Source: Alistipes sp. UBA940 (GTDB taxonomy: Bacteria; Bacteroidota; Bacteroidia; Bacteroidales; Rikenellaceae). From it: DNA of 46,244 nucleotides. Position 1 is the first letter of the stretch, and every line of letters begins with the position of its first letter. The stretch lies in NCBI GenBank assembly GCA_002293425.1, contig DBDE01000011.1:1-46244 (forward strand). Reading direction: 5' to 3'. The translations under genes were made by a program, and so were the position numbers. Positions 1-5,943 of this stretch are shown here, in pieces. The notes beneath the pieces were generated by a model that saw only the letters and a list, made by a program, of their open reading frames with translations, was not told the origin of the DNA and made no database searches.

Positions 1-15
1 GCTCATCCCGTGAGC
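1..15. repeat. Short perfect hairpin at window edge
   Basis: GCTCA and TGAGC form a 5-bp stem around a 5-base loop just downstream of aroB (which is read leftwards). It has no T-run, so it is a weak terminator at best. The gene beyond it is outside the window. Confidence 0.3.
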
Positions 16-42
16 CAAGCGACAGCGAGAAGTTCTGCGTAG

Positions 43-63
43 CTTAGTTCTTAGTTTTTAGCT
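43..63. repeat. Heptanucleotide repeat at aroB 3' end
   Basis: Three 7-base units (cttagtt, cttagtt, tttagct) overlap the last codons and stop of aroB. Read on the aroB strand, the tract supplies the terminal KTKN and the stop. It is followed directly by GCTACGCAG, a motif that also abuts other heptamer tracts in this window. Confidence 0.6.
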
Positions 64-1009
64 CTTCCACCTCGCCTATCGCGCGGGGCAGGACGAAGCG
101 GATGGCGTCGCCGTCGGCCTTCTTGTCGTGACGAATGGCTTTCATCAGCTCCCCACGCGGCAGATCGGTCTCGACGGGCAGGCCCCATTTTTTCAACAAA
201 CCCTCTATCCTCGCCGCCGTCGAAGGCTCCAGCAAGCCCCGCTCGACGCTCATCCGGCACGCTTCCACTATGCCTATCGACACCGCTTCGCCGTGGTTGA
301 ATTGCCGCGTGAGCTTCTCCACCGCGTGGCCGAAGGTGTGGCCCAGGTTCAGCTTTCGCCGCTCGCCCTGCTCCGTTTCGTCCCTCTCCACGATGCCGAT
401 CTTAACCTCCACCGCCGCACGTATCGCATTTATTAACAGCGACTTATCGGCGCGCAGATCGTGATTTTCGATCAGGGTGAACAGCGCGGCGTCGCCCACT
501 ATTGCGGCTTTGATCATTTCGGCCATTCCTGCGCGAAACTCCCGTTCGGGCAGCGTGTCGAGCAGGTCGACGTCGCTGAGAACGAAGAGGGGTTGGCGAA
601 AGGTGCCGGCCATATTTTTGTATCCGCCGATGTTGACGCCGTTTTTGCCGCCCACGCTGGCGTCGATTTGCGCCAGAAGGGTGGTTGCCACGAAGCCGAA
701 GTCGACCCCGCGCATGTAGGTCGCCGCCGCAAAACCGGCAATGTCGGTGACGATGCCGCCACCCACCCCGAGGATGAACACGCCGCGGTCGGCACCCGAC
801 TCGATGAGTTGTGAGTAGATTTTGCCCATCGTTTCGAGCGTCTTCTTCTCTTCGCTCGCCTCGACGATTATGCACTCGAACTGCCGAAAAGTGTCGCCGT
901 AGAGGGCATAAACATTGGAATCGACAATCGCCACAACCCGCTTTCCTGCGGGCAGAAACTCATTCAGGCGCGGCAACAGACCCTGCCCGATAATCACATT
1001 TTTCACCAT
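44..1009 (-). CDS. aroB: 3-dehydroquinate synthase
   Basis: Second step of the shikimate pathway: NAD- and zinc-dependent cyclisation of DAHP to 3-dehydroquinate in the cytosol. The 321-residue protein shows the nucleotide-binding GVGGG run at residues 81-85, then the TYMRG and GGKNGVN segments. Metal-site residues are Glu164 in GMAEM, the histidines of GHTFGH (224-228) and His239 in FNHGE. Length is slightly short for the family (about 340-360). The ATG overlaps the end of ung by 7 bases, so the two are probably translationally coupled. The last residues (KTKN) lie in a heptamer repeat, so the tail is probably not conserved. Confidence 0.95.
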   Translation of the reverse strand: MVKNVIIGQGLLPRLNEFLPAGKRVVAIVDSNVYALYGDTFRQFECIIVEASEEKKTLETMGKIYSQLIESGADRGVFILGVGGGIVTDIAGFAAATYMRGVDFGFVATTLLAQIDASVGGKNGVNIGGYKNMAGTFRQPLFVLSDVDLLDTLPEREFRAGMAEMIKAAIVGDAALFTLIENHDLRADKSLLINAIRAAVEVKIGIVERDETEQGERRKLNLGHTFGHAVEKLTRQFNHGEAVSIGIVEACRMSVERGLLEPSTAARIEGLLKKWGLPVETDLPRGELMKAIRHDKKADGDAIRFVLPRAIGEVEELKTKN

Positions 1010-1737
1010 ATTATAGGCGTTTTACCGTTTCGTTCGAGATATTCGTTGGCTTTGGAGAAGTGGCGGCAGCCGAAAAATCCGCTGTGTGCCGACAACGGTG
1101 AGGGGTGGGCGGCTTTCAGGATCAGGTTTTTGTCGGCCGGAACCCGTTCGCCTTTTCGCTGGGCAAATGCGCCCCACAGCATATAGACCACTCCCGTTCG
1201 GTGGCTCGAAATGGCGTCTACAATGGCGTCGGTGAAGGTTTGCCATCCTCTGTCGCTGTGTGAGTTGGGCTGGCCGCGCCGCACGGTCAGGCTGGCGTTG
1301 AGCAGCAGCACTCCCTGCTCGGCCCAACGGTCGAGGTTGCCGTTGGGGGCGGATAGCGGGGCGTTGGTGAAGGTTGCATCGTCGCCTCCCAGGGCACAGG
1401 GCATCCGTGTGGCTCCTATGTCGGCGGCTATTTCGCGGAAGATGTTGCGCAGAGAGGGCGGGAACATCACCCCTTCGGCGACGGAGAAGCACAGTCCGTT
1501 GGCTTGTCCGGGCCCGTGATAGGGGTCTTGGCCGATGATGACCACCTTCACATCGTCGGGCAGACATTTGTCGAGTGCTCGGAAGATATTTTTTGCGGCG
1601 GGGTAGACGGGTGGTCCGGTTCGGTTGGCTGCGGCGGTGTATTCGGCGCGCACGAAGTCGGTCAGGGCCTCGAAATAGGGCTTTGTGAACTCACCGGCCA
1701 GTAGCTCCTTCCACTCGGATGGCAGTTTAACGTTCAT
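1003..1737 (-). CDS. ung: Uracil-DNA glycosylase, family 1
   Basis: Removes uracil from DNA to start base-excision repair. The water-activating motif GQDPYH is at residues 69-74 (Asp71), the LLLN strand at 144-147, and the minor-groove loop HPSPLSAH at 211-218 carries the catalytic His211. The C-terminal GFFGCRHFSKAN segment is typical. About 18-20 residues (roughly 112-131, rich in Gly, Asp, Ala and Asn) sit before NLDRWAEQG, where most family members go almost straight from the Phe/Ile-rich segment to this strand. The start is 5 bases downstream of the abi-like stop, so it may be co-transcribed with that gene and aroB. Confidence 0.95.
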   Translation of the reverse strand: MNVKLPSEWKELLAGEFTKPYFEALTDFVRAEYTAAANRTGPPVYPAAKNIFRALDKCLPDDVKVVIIGQDPYHGPGQANGLCFSVAEGVMFPPSLRNIFREIAADIGATRMPCALGGDDATFTNAPLSAPNGNLDRWAEQGVLLLNASLTVRRGQPNSHSDRGWQTFTDAIVDAISSHRTGVVYMLWGAFAQRKGERVPADKNLILKAAHPSPLSAHSGFFGCRHFSKANEYLERNGKTPIIW

Positions 1738-1742
1738 ATTTC

Positions 1743-2408
1743 CTAAAAATATTTAACTAATTGTGGAACGTTGTCGAAAGAGCTCACGTAAGATGGCAAC
1801 TCCCGATCTATACATTTTAACAGCTCGTAAATTGTATCTCTGGCGGCATTTGCTTGCGCAACGTCGACCTTGTCGTCGATAAGGCATATTGGCTCGTTGT
1901 GATATATCCTGTTTCGAAATTCCCGAATCAATATAAGTTTTTTACTCAACGTTTTACGATCGATATGTTTATCGCGAAATGCATGCGAGACACAGCCTTC
2001 GATCAGTTTATAGTGATGAACATCAAACAGGCTTGTCCAAAATCCGAAAGAGAGCTCTCCGATAATTTTTTCAGGTGTTATTGTTGCCTTCTCTTTCGCA
2101 ATATTTTTTTCGGCGTTTTCTATCGAGTTTCTCAGAAAATATCCGGAACGCTCCAATTTAGGAGTGCTCATAAACCCCTTTTTTTGAGTTCTCATCCAAT
2201 CGGATGTTTCAAAATAACGGGATAACTCGCGGTGGAGGGCATTTCTGAAAACGACTTCAAAGAGACTGAGCAATGGATAGAATCCCTGGGACAGTTTCAT
2301 ATTGGCACAATATAACTCGTGGCACAACTTTTGTTCGTTGTTACAGGCGTTGAGATAACGAGACCATCTCGGGGTTGATAAATGATATTCGAGTTTTGTA
2401 TAATCCAT
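1743..2408 (-). CDS. Abi-family (Abi_2/AbiF-AbiD-like) HEPN protein
   Basis: A 221-residue protein of the Abi-like family (PF07751 type), whose members are HEPN RNases in phage defence or toxin-antitoxin units. Visible hallmarks are LSTPRWSRYL near the N-terminus, KLSQGFYPLLSLFEVVFRN (39-57), the LSFGFWTSLF block (119-128), and the HEPN active-site motif RNRIYH (RX4H, residues 165-170) followed by NEPI. No membrane segment or DNA-binding motif is seen. The coding sequence is visibly AT-richer than its neighbours, which suggests horizontal acquisition. It is read with ung and aroB (5-base gap), while its upstream side faces a divergent small RNA at about 2450-2540. Family assignment is firm; biological activity is inferred. 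Confidence 0.85.
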   Translation of the reverse strand: MDYTKLEYHLSTPRWSRYLNACNNEQKLCHELYCANMKLSQGFYPLLSLFEVVFRNALHRELSRYFETSDWMRTQKKGFMSTPKLERSGYFLRNSIENAEKNIAKEKATITPEKIIGELSFGFWTSLFDVHHYKLIEGCVSHAFRDKHIDRKTLSKKLILIREFRNRIYHNEPICLIDDKVDVAQANAARDTIYELLKCIDRELPSYVSSFDNVPQLVKYF

Positions 2409-2411
2409 TTA

Positions 2412-2443
2412 TTTGGAGAATATAAATTTAGTAACTACCTTTG
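2412..2443 (+). promoter_or_regulatory. Consensus Bacteroidetes promoter for the small RNA
   Basis: TTTG at 2412-2415, a 20-base spacer and TACCTTTG at 2436-2443 match the Bacteroidetes sigma form TTTG-N19-21-TAnnTTTG exactly. It points away from the abi-like gene, whose start codon is only 4 bases to the left. No credible ORF follows. Transcription should start near 2449-2452. Confidence 0.8.
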
Positions 2444-2449
2444 CACCGT

Positions 2450-2537
2450 ACTACTTAGTAAAGCCTCTTTCCAGATCTACTGGTGGAAACGTAACTAAGC
2501 ACCAAAATCGCCCTCGGCTTTGTCGGGGGCTTTTTTA
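2450..2537 (+). ncRNA. Small structured RNA divergent from the HEPN Abi gene
   Basis: A roughly 88-nt transcript is bounded by the consensus promoter at 2412-2443 and an intrinsic terminator. Helix 1 pairs CTTAGT (2454-2459) with ACTAAG (2494-2499). It encloses hairpin 2, TTTCCA (2468-2473) with TGGAAA (2484-2489). The terminator stem is 2510-2516 with 2524-2530, followed by six T. No ORF with coding character lies inside. The next gene is on the opposite strand and ends at 2535, so this is not a leader. No known RNA family was recognised. Promoter and terminator placement are seen directly. A role as antitoxin or guide partner of the adjacent HEPN protein is inference. Confidence 0.7.
2510..2536 (+). 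terminator. Intrinsic terminator of the small RNA
   Basis: The 7-bp stem GCCCTCG/CGGGGGC (one G-T pair) has a 7-base loop and is followed by TTTTTT on the plus strand. It touches the stop codon of the convergent rmlD-like gene and may also serve that gene, although the T-run there is weaker. Confidence 0.8.
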
Positions 2538-3347
2538 TTCACCATACATCCCCCGATATTTCGAATTGTCCAGTGCCGAGAAGGCAGGGCGGCGGGCGGG
2601 AGTGGGAAATTCGGTCGACGAAACCTCCGCCACGCGGCAATCCAGCCCCGCATCGGCAACTATCCGCCGCGCCCACTCTGCCCGACTCATAACCGGCCCG
2701 TCGCAAAAATGAAACAACCCGGCCTCCGAATTTGCGAGCAAATTCACGATCCCGAACCCTTCCCCGACCATTCGCACCAACCCCCGCGCCAAACTGTGCG
2801 CCTCGGTGGGTGTCCCGACCTGATCGGCCACGACGCGTATCTCTCCTTCCCGTGCTGCTTTTCGCCGGATGGCCGCCACGAAACCCGTCCCGTCGTCGCT
2901 CCACAGCCACGAAGTGCGCACCACCGCGCCGCGACATCCGCTCTCGAAAAATGCGCGCTCGCCCGCCAACTTGCTGTGGCCATAAAAGTTGACCGGCGCA
3001 GGAGTGTCGGTCTCGATGTACGGTCGCATAGTATCGCCCCCAAAGACATAGTCGGTCGAGATATGGATCACGGCGGCACGGGACTTCGCGGCGGCCTGCG
3101 CCAGATTCCGCACCCCGTCGCAATTGACCGCCACAGCCGCCTCGCGCTCGGTTTCGGCACGGTCGACGTCGGTAAACGCCGCGCAATTTATCACCACATC
3201 CGGCTGAGTGCGAGCAAAAAAATCCTCCACCTCCCCACGCGAAGTTATATCCAAATCGGCCTTAGACAAAAAATCCCAACCACCAGTAACCTCTCTCAAC
3301 GCCCTTGCGAGCTGTCCGTCCGCTCCCGTAACAAAAATGTGCGCCAT
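2535..3347 (-). CDS. rfbD: dTDP-4-dehydrorhamnose reductase-like protein (RmlD/RfbD)
   Basis: NAD(P)H-dependent reductase of the last step to dTDP-L-rhamnose, used in surface polysaccharide. The N-terminal FVTGADGQLARAL is the GxxGxxG Rossmann motif. Further family blocks are DVVINCAAFTDVDRAE, VHISTDYVFGG (catalytic Thr/Asp region) and YGHSKLAGE with the catalytic Tyr and Lys. The start at 3347 (MAHIFVTG) is preferred because residues before it do not belong to the fold. The product is about 270 residues, slightly short for the family. No other rml gene is nearby, so an unusual NAD-sugar reductase of the same family is possible. Confidence 0.88.
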   Translation of the reverse strand: MAHIFVTGADGQLARALREVTGGWDFLSKADLDITSRGEVEDFFARTQPDVVINCAAFTDVDRAETEREAAVAVNCDGVRNLAQAAAKSRAAVIHISTDYVFGGDTMRPYIETDTPAPVNFYGHSKLAGERAFFESGCRGAVVRTSWLWSDDGTGFVAAIRRKAAREGEIRVVADQVGTPTEAHSLARGLVRMVGEGFGIVNLLANSEAGLFHFCDGPVMSRAEWARRIVADAGLDCRVAEVSSTEFPTPARRPAFSALDNSKYRGMYGE

Positions 3348-3364
3348 AATTGGCGTAAAGTTAG

Positions 3365-3372
3365 TAACTTTA
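3365..3372 (+). promoter_or_regulatory. Probable promoter element for alkaline phosphatase
   Basis: TAACTTTA is one base off TAnnTTTG and lies 22 bases before the start codon of the phosphatase. Confidence 0.5.
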
Positions 3373-3394
3373 CAGCACAAAAAATCATACGAAA

Positions 3395-4318
3395 ATGAAA
3401 AAACTGATTCTTGCCATCGCTTTGTTGACCTGTGTGAGTGCCGCTGCCCAGAGACGGGTGATACTTTTGATCGGCGACGGAATGGGCTTGGCGCAGGTTT
3501 CGGCGTTGATGCTGGCGGCGGGCGATGAACCCACCAGCTTCGAGCGCGCCACCACAGGCGGTTTTGTGAAGACCTCGTCGGCCGACAATCGCGTGACCGA
3601 TTCGGCTGCCGCGGCCACGGCGTATGCTTCGGGCATCAAGACCAACAATACCTATTTGGGGGTCGATGCCGACGGACAGCCGCTCGAAACGATACTTGAA
3701 AAAGCCGAGGCGGCGGGTTTATCGACGGGTTTGGTGGCGACCACCTACCTCGAACACGCCACTCCCGGGGCGTTCTATGCCCACGTGCGCGATCGTGGTG
3801 AGCGGGAGGAGATTTCTCGCCAGCTTTCGCGGGCGGGCATCGAGTTTGCTCGGGGCGAGGTGGACGATTTGGCGGCGGCGACGCGCGAGGCTTTGGAGGT
3901 TTTGACGACGGATGACGATGGGTTTTTCCTGATGGTGGAGGGGTCGTTTATCGACAGCGCGGGTCACGGGGGCGACAGCGAGCGGTTGTTGGTCGAGATG
4001 AGTGGGTTCGAGCGGGCGGTTGGGGTTGCGTTCGATTATGCCGACCGCCATCCGGGGACGTTGGTTGTGGTGACGGCAGATCACGAGACGGGTGGGTTGA
4101 CTATTCCGTCGGGCGATGAGAATTTTTTGCTTCCTGACAGCGGCATCGAGTTTCGCTGGTCGACGGGAGGGCATACGGGGGTGCTGGTTCCGTTGTTTGC
4201 TTATGGTTCGGGTGCGGAGGTTTTTGGAGGCGTGATGGACAACACCGCGGTTAACCATCGCCTGGAAGAGCACTTAACACTAAGAGCTAAGCGACGTCTA
4301 ATTTTCAGCTCCCCCTGA
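3395..4318 (+). CDS. Secreted alkaline phosphatase (PhoA family)
   Basis: Zinc/magnesium phosphomonoesterase, exported by a signal peptide (about residues 1-18, cut after AAA). Motifs in order: IGDGMG with metal ligand Asp28, TDSAAAATAYASG with nucleophile Ser70, HATPGAFYAH (121-130), VEGSFIDSAGHGGD with Glu182, Asp187 and His191, TADHETGG with Asp229 and His230, and GGHTG with His260. At 307 residues it is compact beside the 450-residue E. coli enzyme. The last dozen residues read through a repeat-rich stretch into a two-hairpin element, where the stop is found. The native tail may therefore have been altered. It stands alone, with its own promoter. Confidence 0.93.
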   Translation: MKKLILAIALLTCVSAAAQRRVILLIGDGMGLAQVSALMLAAGDEPTSFERATTGGFVKTSSADNRVTDSAAAATAYASGIKTNNTYLGVDADGQPLETILEKAEAAGLSTGLVATTYLEHATPGAFYAHVRDRGEREEISRQLSRAGIEFARGEVDDLAAATREALEVLTTDDDGFFLMVEGSFIDSAGHGGDSERLLVEMSGFERAVGVAFDYADRHPGTLVVVTADHETGGLTIPSGDENFLLPDSGIEFRWSTGGHTGVLVPLFAYGSGAEVFGGVMDNTAVNHRLEEHLTLRAKRRLIFSSP

Positions 4319-4354
4319 GGGGGGTTGGGGGAGCTGACGGCCTCTAAGAGGCCG
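4306..4354. repeat. Two-hairpin REP-like element, copy 1
   Basis: Hairpin A pairs CAGCTCCCCC (4306-4315) with GGGGGAGCTG (4327-4336). A single A separates it from hairpin B, CGGCCTC (4338-4344) with GAGGCCG (4348-4354). A second copy lies at 41280-41332 with an identical hairpin A stem but a different, still perfectly paired, hairpin B. It contains the phosphatase stop codon. Confidence 0.75.
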
Positions 4355-4355
4355 A

Positions 4356-4574
4356 TTAGTTCAAAATTATCCTCTGCTCTTCATTCAGATAAAACACCCC
4401 GTCCCGCCAGAACCCGTGCCCGCTGAGCAACTCCCCGCCGTCACGAAAGCAAACATCGCGATAGGTTCCGTCCTCGGCAATCTCGATCCGCCATCGACCT
4501 GGTTCATAATCGTACATTCTGATCCATTCGCCTTCGACCAGATAATCGAATCCCAAAACATTGTAAGTCTTCAT
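4356..4574 (-). CDS. Small hypothetical protein
   Basis: A 72-residue ORF starting MKTYNVLGFDYLVEG, rich in aromatic and acidic residues, with no signal peptide or membrane segment. I do not recognise it. An in-frame start at 4715 would add 47 Cys/Gly-rich residues, but those lie across a well-paired RNA structure, so the ATG at 4574 is preferred. It begins just after a T-run that ends that structure. The structured RNA could therefore be its leader, or the ORF could be spurious. Confidence 0.45.
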   Translation of the reverse strand: MKTYNVLGFDYLVEGEWIRMYDYEPGRWRIEIAEDGTYRDVCFRDGGELLSGHGFWRDGVFYLNEEQRIILN

Positions 4575-4577
4575 AAC

Positions 4578-4778
4578 AAAAAAGGTGTGATTAACAATCT
4601 CCTGTTGTAGGCCTAAGGGAGCCCCGAATAGAAAGATTGCATCACACCCGAAGCCGCTGTGGCACAAATCGCACCACAGCAAACTCCGAGCCCCCGCAAC
4701 CTTTTCTCCATTCAAAACATCGCCCCGAAGAGACGTCCCTTAGTTCACAACAGAAAAAAGTGTTGGTTACTCAATATG
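4578..4778 (-). ncRNA. Rod-shaped structured RNA, 6S-like architecture
   Basis: The minus strand has TATATTTG at 4785-4792, and the RNA would start near 4778. Long-range pairing, in plus coordinates: 4761-4773 with 4588-4599 (imperfect), ACAACAG 4747-4753 with 4602-4608, TCCCTTAG 4736-4743 with 4613-4620, a 15-bp helix with small bulges at 4696-4713 with 4626-4640, and an apical stem CCACAGC 4674-4680 with 4656-4662. A small hairpin at 4721-4735 lies on one side of an open region between the closing stem and the rod. T6 follows at 4578-4583. Closing stem, central bubble with a small side hairpin and apical rod is the 6S RNA plan. Identity as 6S is not proven, and it could be the leader of the ORF at 4574. 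Confidence 0.55.
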
Positions 4779-4784
4779 TCACTG

Positions 4785-4792
4785 CAAATATA
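4785..4792 (-). promoter_or_regulatory. Promoter element for the rod-shaped RNA
   Basis: TATATTTG on the minus strand matches TAnnTTTG. No clear upstream TTTG is visible at the usual distance, because that region is a heptamer repeat. Confidence 0.6.
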
Positions 4793-4812
4793 ACGATTTT
4801 TTTCGACTCCGC

Positions 4813-4840
4813 GTCTCGTCACTCGTCACTCGTAATTGTG
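4813..4840. repeat. Heptanucleotide repeat downstream of orphan cassette
   Basis: Four 7-base units (gtctcgt, cactcgt, cactcgt, aattgtg) lie between the rod-shaped RNA promoter and the stop of the orphan cassette. Confidence 0.6.
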
Positions 4841-4859
4841 TTGTTTGGTCCATTGCTCT

Positions 4860-5041
4860 TTACGCAGGGCGAATGCACCGGACGGAGAAACGACCGGGCT
4901 TAGAGTTATTGTTACCCGGGTAGACGCCCGTGCTGCTGAAGTACAGGTAGAAGGCGTAGGAGGTATTGGTCTGAGTAGATGACCAATAAAACCCGCTCGT
5001 GCTCCGATTGGAGCCGCCATTGGAGCCTGAAGCTGAGAAGA
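4860..5041 (-). pseudogene. Orphan C-terminal cassette, Fib_succ 'major paralogous domain' (DUF1566-like), copy 1
   Basis: The minus strand encodes about 60 residues with SASGSNGG, then GFYWSSTQ, a Tyr/Phe-rich middle and SVRCIRPA-stop. GFYWSST and the terminal VRCIR are hallmarks of the C-terminal lectin-like domain of the Fibrobacter major paralogous family, used in Bacteroidetes surface lipoproteins. There is no start codon, signal peptide or upstream domain. The frame opens from a heptamer tract and, before that, from the antisense of the HIT gene. The left edge (17 nt, 5025-5041) and right edge (23 nt, 4865-4887) match the cassette at 46059-46244 exactly, although the cores differ. It is flanked by heptamer repeats on both sides. 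It is a remnant or a silent donor copy. Confidence 0.75.
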
Positions 5042-5043
5042 GT

Positions 5044-5056
5044 CCGGCGTAGCCGG
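5044..5056. repeat. Palindrome at cassette edge
   Basis: CCGGC-GTA-GCCGG lies between the cassette and its upstream heptamer tract. A related GGCTACGCGGCGC follows the tract at 5084-5096, forming an inverted pair around it. Confidence 0.45.
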
Positions 5057-5057
5057 A

Positions 5058-5085
5058 AATGAAGAATGAAGAGTGAAGAAAGAGG
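5058..5085. repeat. Heptanucleotide repeat upstream of orphan cassette
   Basis: Units aatgaag, aatgaag, agtgaag and aaagagg. On the minus strand it reads LHSSFFIS, the same peptide theme that forms signal-peptide cores in the TonB-dependent receptor and TolC genes here. No start codon precedes it. Confidence 0.65.
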
Positions 5086-5106
5086 CTACGCGGCGCAAAA
5101 AACTTT

Positions 5107-5511
5107 TCACTTTTCGCTCTCGATCCGCGCCGCGATTTCAGCAAATTCCCCGGGCGAGAGCTGCAACCGCGGTCGCCGAAAATCGACATCCGCCTCGCTC
5201 TCGATCGGCACCAAATGGACGTGAACATGCGGCACCTCCAACCCCAAAACCACCACCGCAACCCTCTTGCAACCCGTCGCGCGCTCGATTTTCGCCGCCA
5301 AACGCTTGCAAAAAACCATCATCTCGCCCAACAAACCATCGTCCAGATCGAAAATGTAATCGACCTCCGCGCCCGCCGGAAACTTCGGCACCACCAGCGT
5401 GTGGCCCTTCGCAAGCGGCGCAATGTCCAGAAAAGCAAAAAATCGCTCGTCCTCGGCAACGCGATAGCTCGGAATCTCGCCGCGAATAATTTTTGTGAAA
5501 ATCGTAGCCAT
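5107..5511 (-). CDS. HIT family nucleotide hydrolase/phosphoramidase
   Basis: A 134-residue histidine-triad protein of the Hint branch, hydrolysing purine nucleoside phosphoramidates or adenylated intermediates in the cytosol. The N-terminal TIFTKIIRGEIPSYRVAED is the family opening, GHTLVVPK follows at 36-43, and the catalytic HVHVHL triad is at 95-100. Length is normal. It follows the small membrane protein by 13 bases on the same strand, so they may be co-transcribed. The stop at 5107 runs into the repeat and cassette region. Confidence 0.93.
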   Translation of the reverse strand: MATIFTKIIRGEIPSYRVAEDERFFAFLDIAPLAKGHTLVVPKFPAGAEVDYIFDLDDGLLGEMMVFCKRLAAKIERATGCKRVAVVVLGLEVPHVHVHLVPIESEADVDFRRPRLQLSPGEFAEIAARIESEK

Positions 5512-5524
5512 AAACTGTGTGGTT

Positions 5525-5905
5525 TCAGAAATATTTCGGGGTCAGAACTTCGGACTCGATAACCGCTCTGCGCAGATCGAAGTCAAACGCAACAGCCTCA
5601 TTATCAGCATATTGTGCAACCGGATCGGACGTTTCCGCCGCTTCGAATTTCCGGCGTGGGGCCTGTTCGGCGTTGTGCTCTTTTGCGTCGAGAGCCGCCG
5701 TTTCGAGCGAATAGCCCTCCAGCGGTTCCTCGTCGAACGTCTCTTCGATTTCGACAGTTTCACCCAGCTCGCCCAGCAGGTCGGCAAAGACAGAGCGCGG
5801 CTTCGTAACCGTCTGATTACCAGCCTTTTGCTGCTTCATTATAGCCGAAACGATGCCAATCGTCAGCACTGCTATGAAGAGTAAAATTTCGCCGATCCCT
5901 TCCAT
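5525..5905 (-). CDS. Small single-pass membrane protein, unknown function
   Basis: A 126-residue protein with one N-terminal membrane segment (about residues 6-22, IGEILLFIAVLTIGIVSAIM), then a Lys/Gln patch and a long acidic cytosolic tail rich in Glu. I recognise no domain. The layout resembles small membrane-anchored proteins that often precede housekeeping genes in Bacteroidales. It lies between the zinc transporter ATPase and the HIT gene on the same strand. Confidence 0.75.
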   Translation of the reverse strand: MEGIGEILLFIAVLTIGIVSAIMKQQKAGNQTVTKPRSVFADLLGELGETVEIEETFDEEPLEGYSLETAALDAKEHNAEQAPRRKFEAAETSDPVAQYADNEAVAFDFDLRRAVIESEVLTPKYF

Positions 5906-5943
5906 TTCACGTCGTGAATTTTATGGTAAAGGTACAAAAAAAA

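Noticed and set aside
2413..2712. Open frame over the small RNA and rmlD antisense
   Set aside because: It runs through the terminator and antisense to a clear gene, begins inside the promoter, and has no protein family features.
3395..4318. Alkaline phosphatase as a truncated pseudogene
   Set aside because: It is short, but all catalytic and metal residues are present in order. Only the tail is affected by the repeat.
4575..4715. Longer N-terminus for the small hypothetical protein
   Set aside because: The extra codons lie on both sides of strongly paired RNA helices, which explains the sequence better than coding does.
4860..5041. Diversity-generating retroelement variable region
   Set aside because: The two cassettes differ at all four bases and in length, not only at adenines, and no reverse transcriptase or template repeat lies in the window. 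A remote retroelement with several targets is not excluded.
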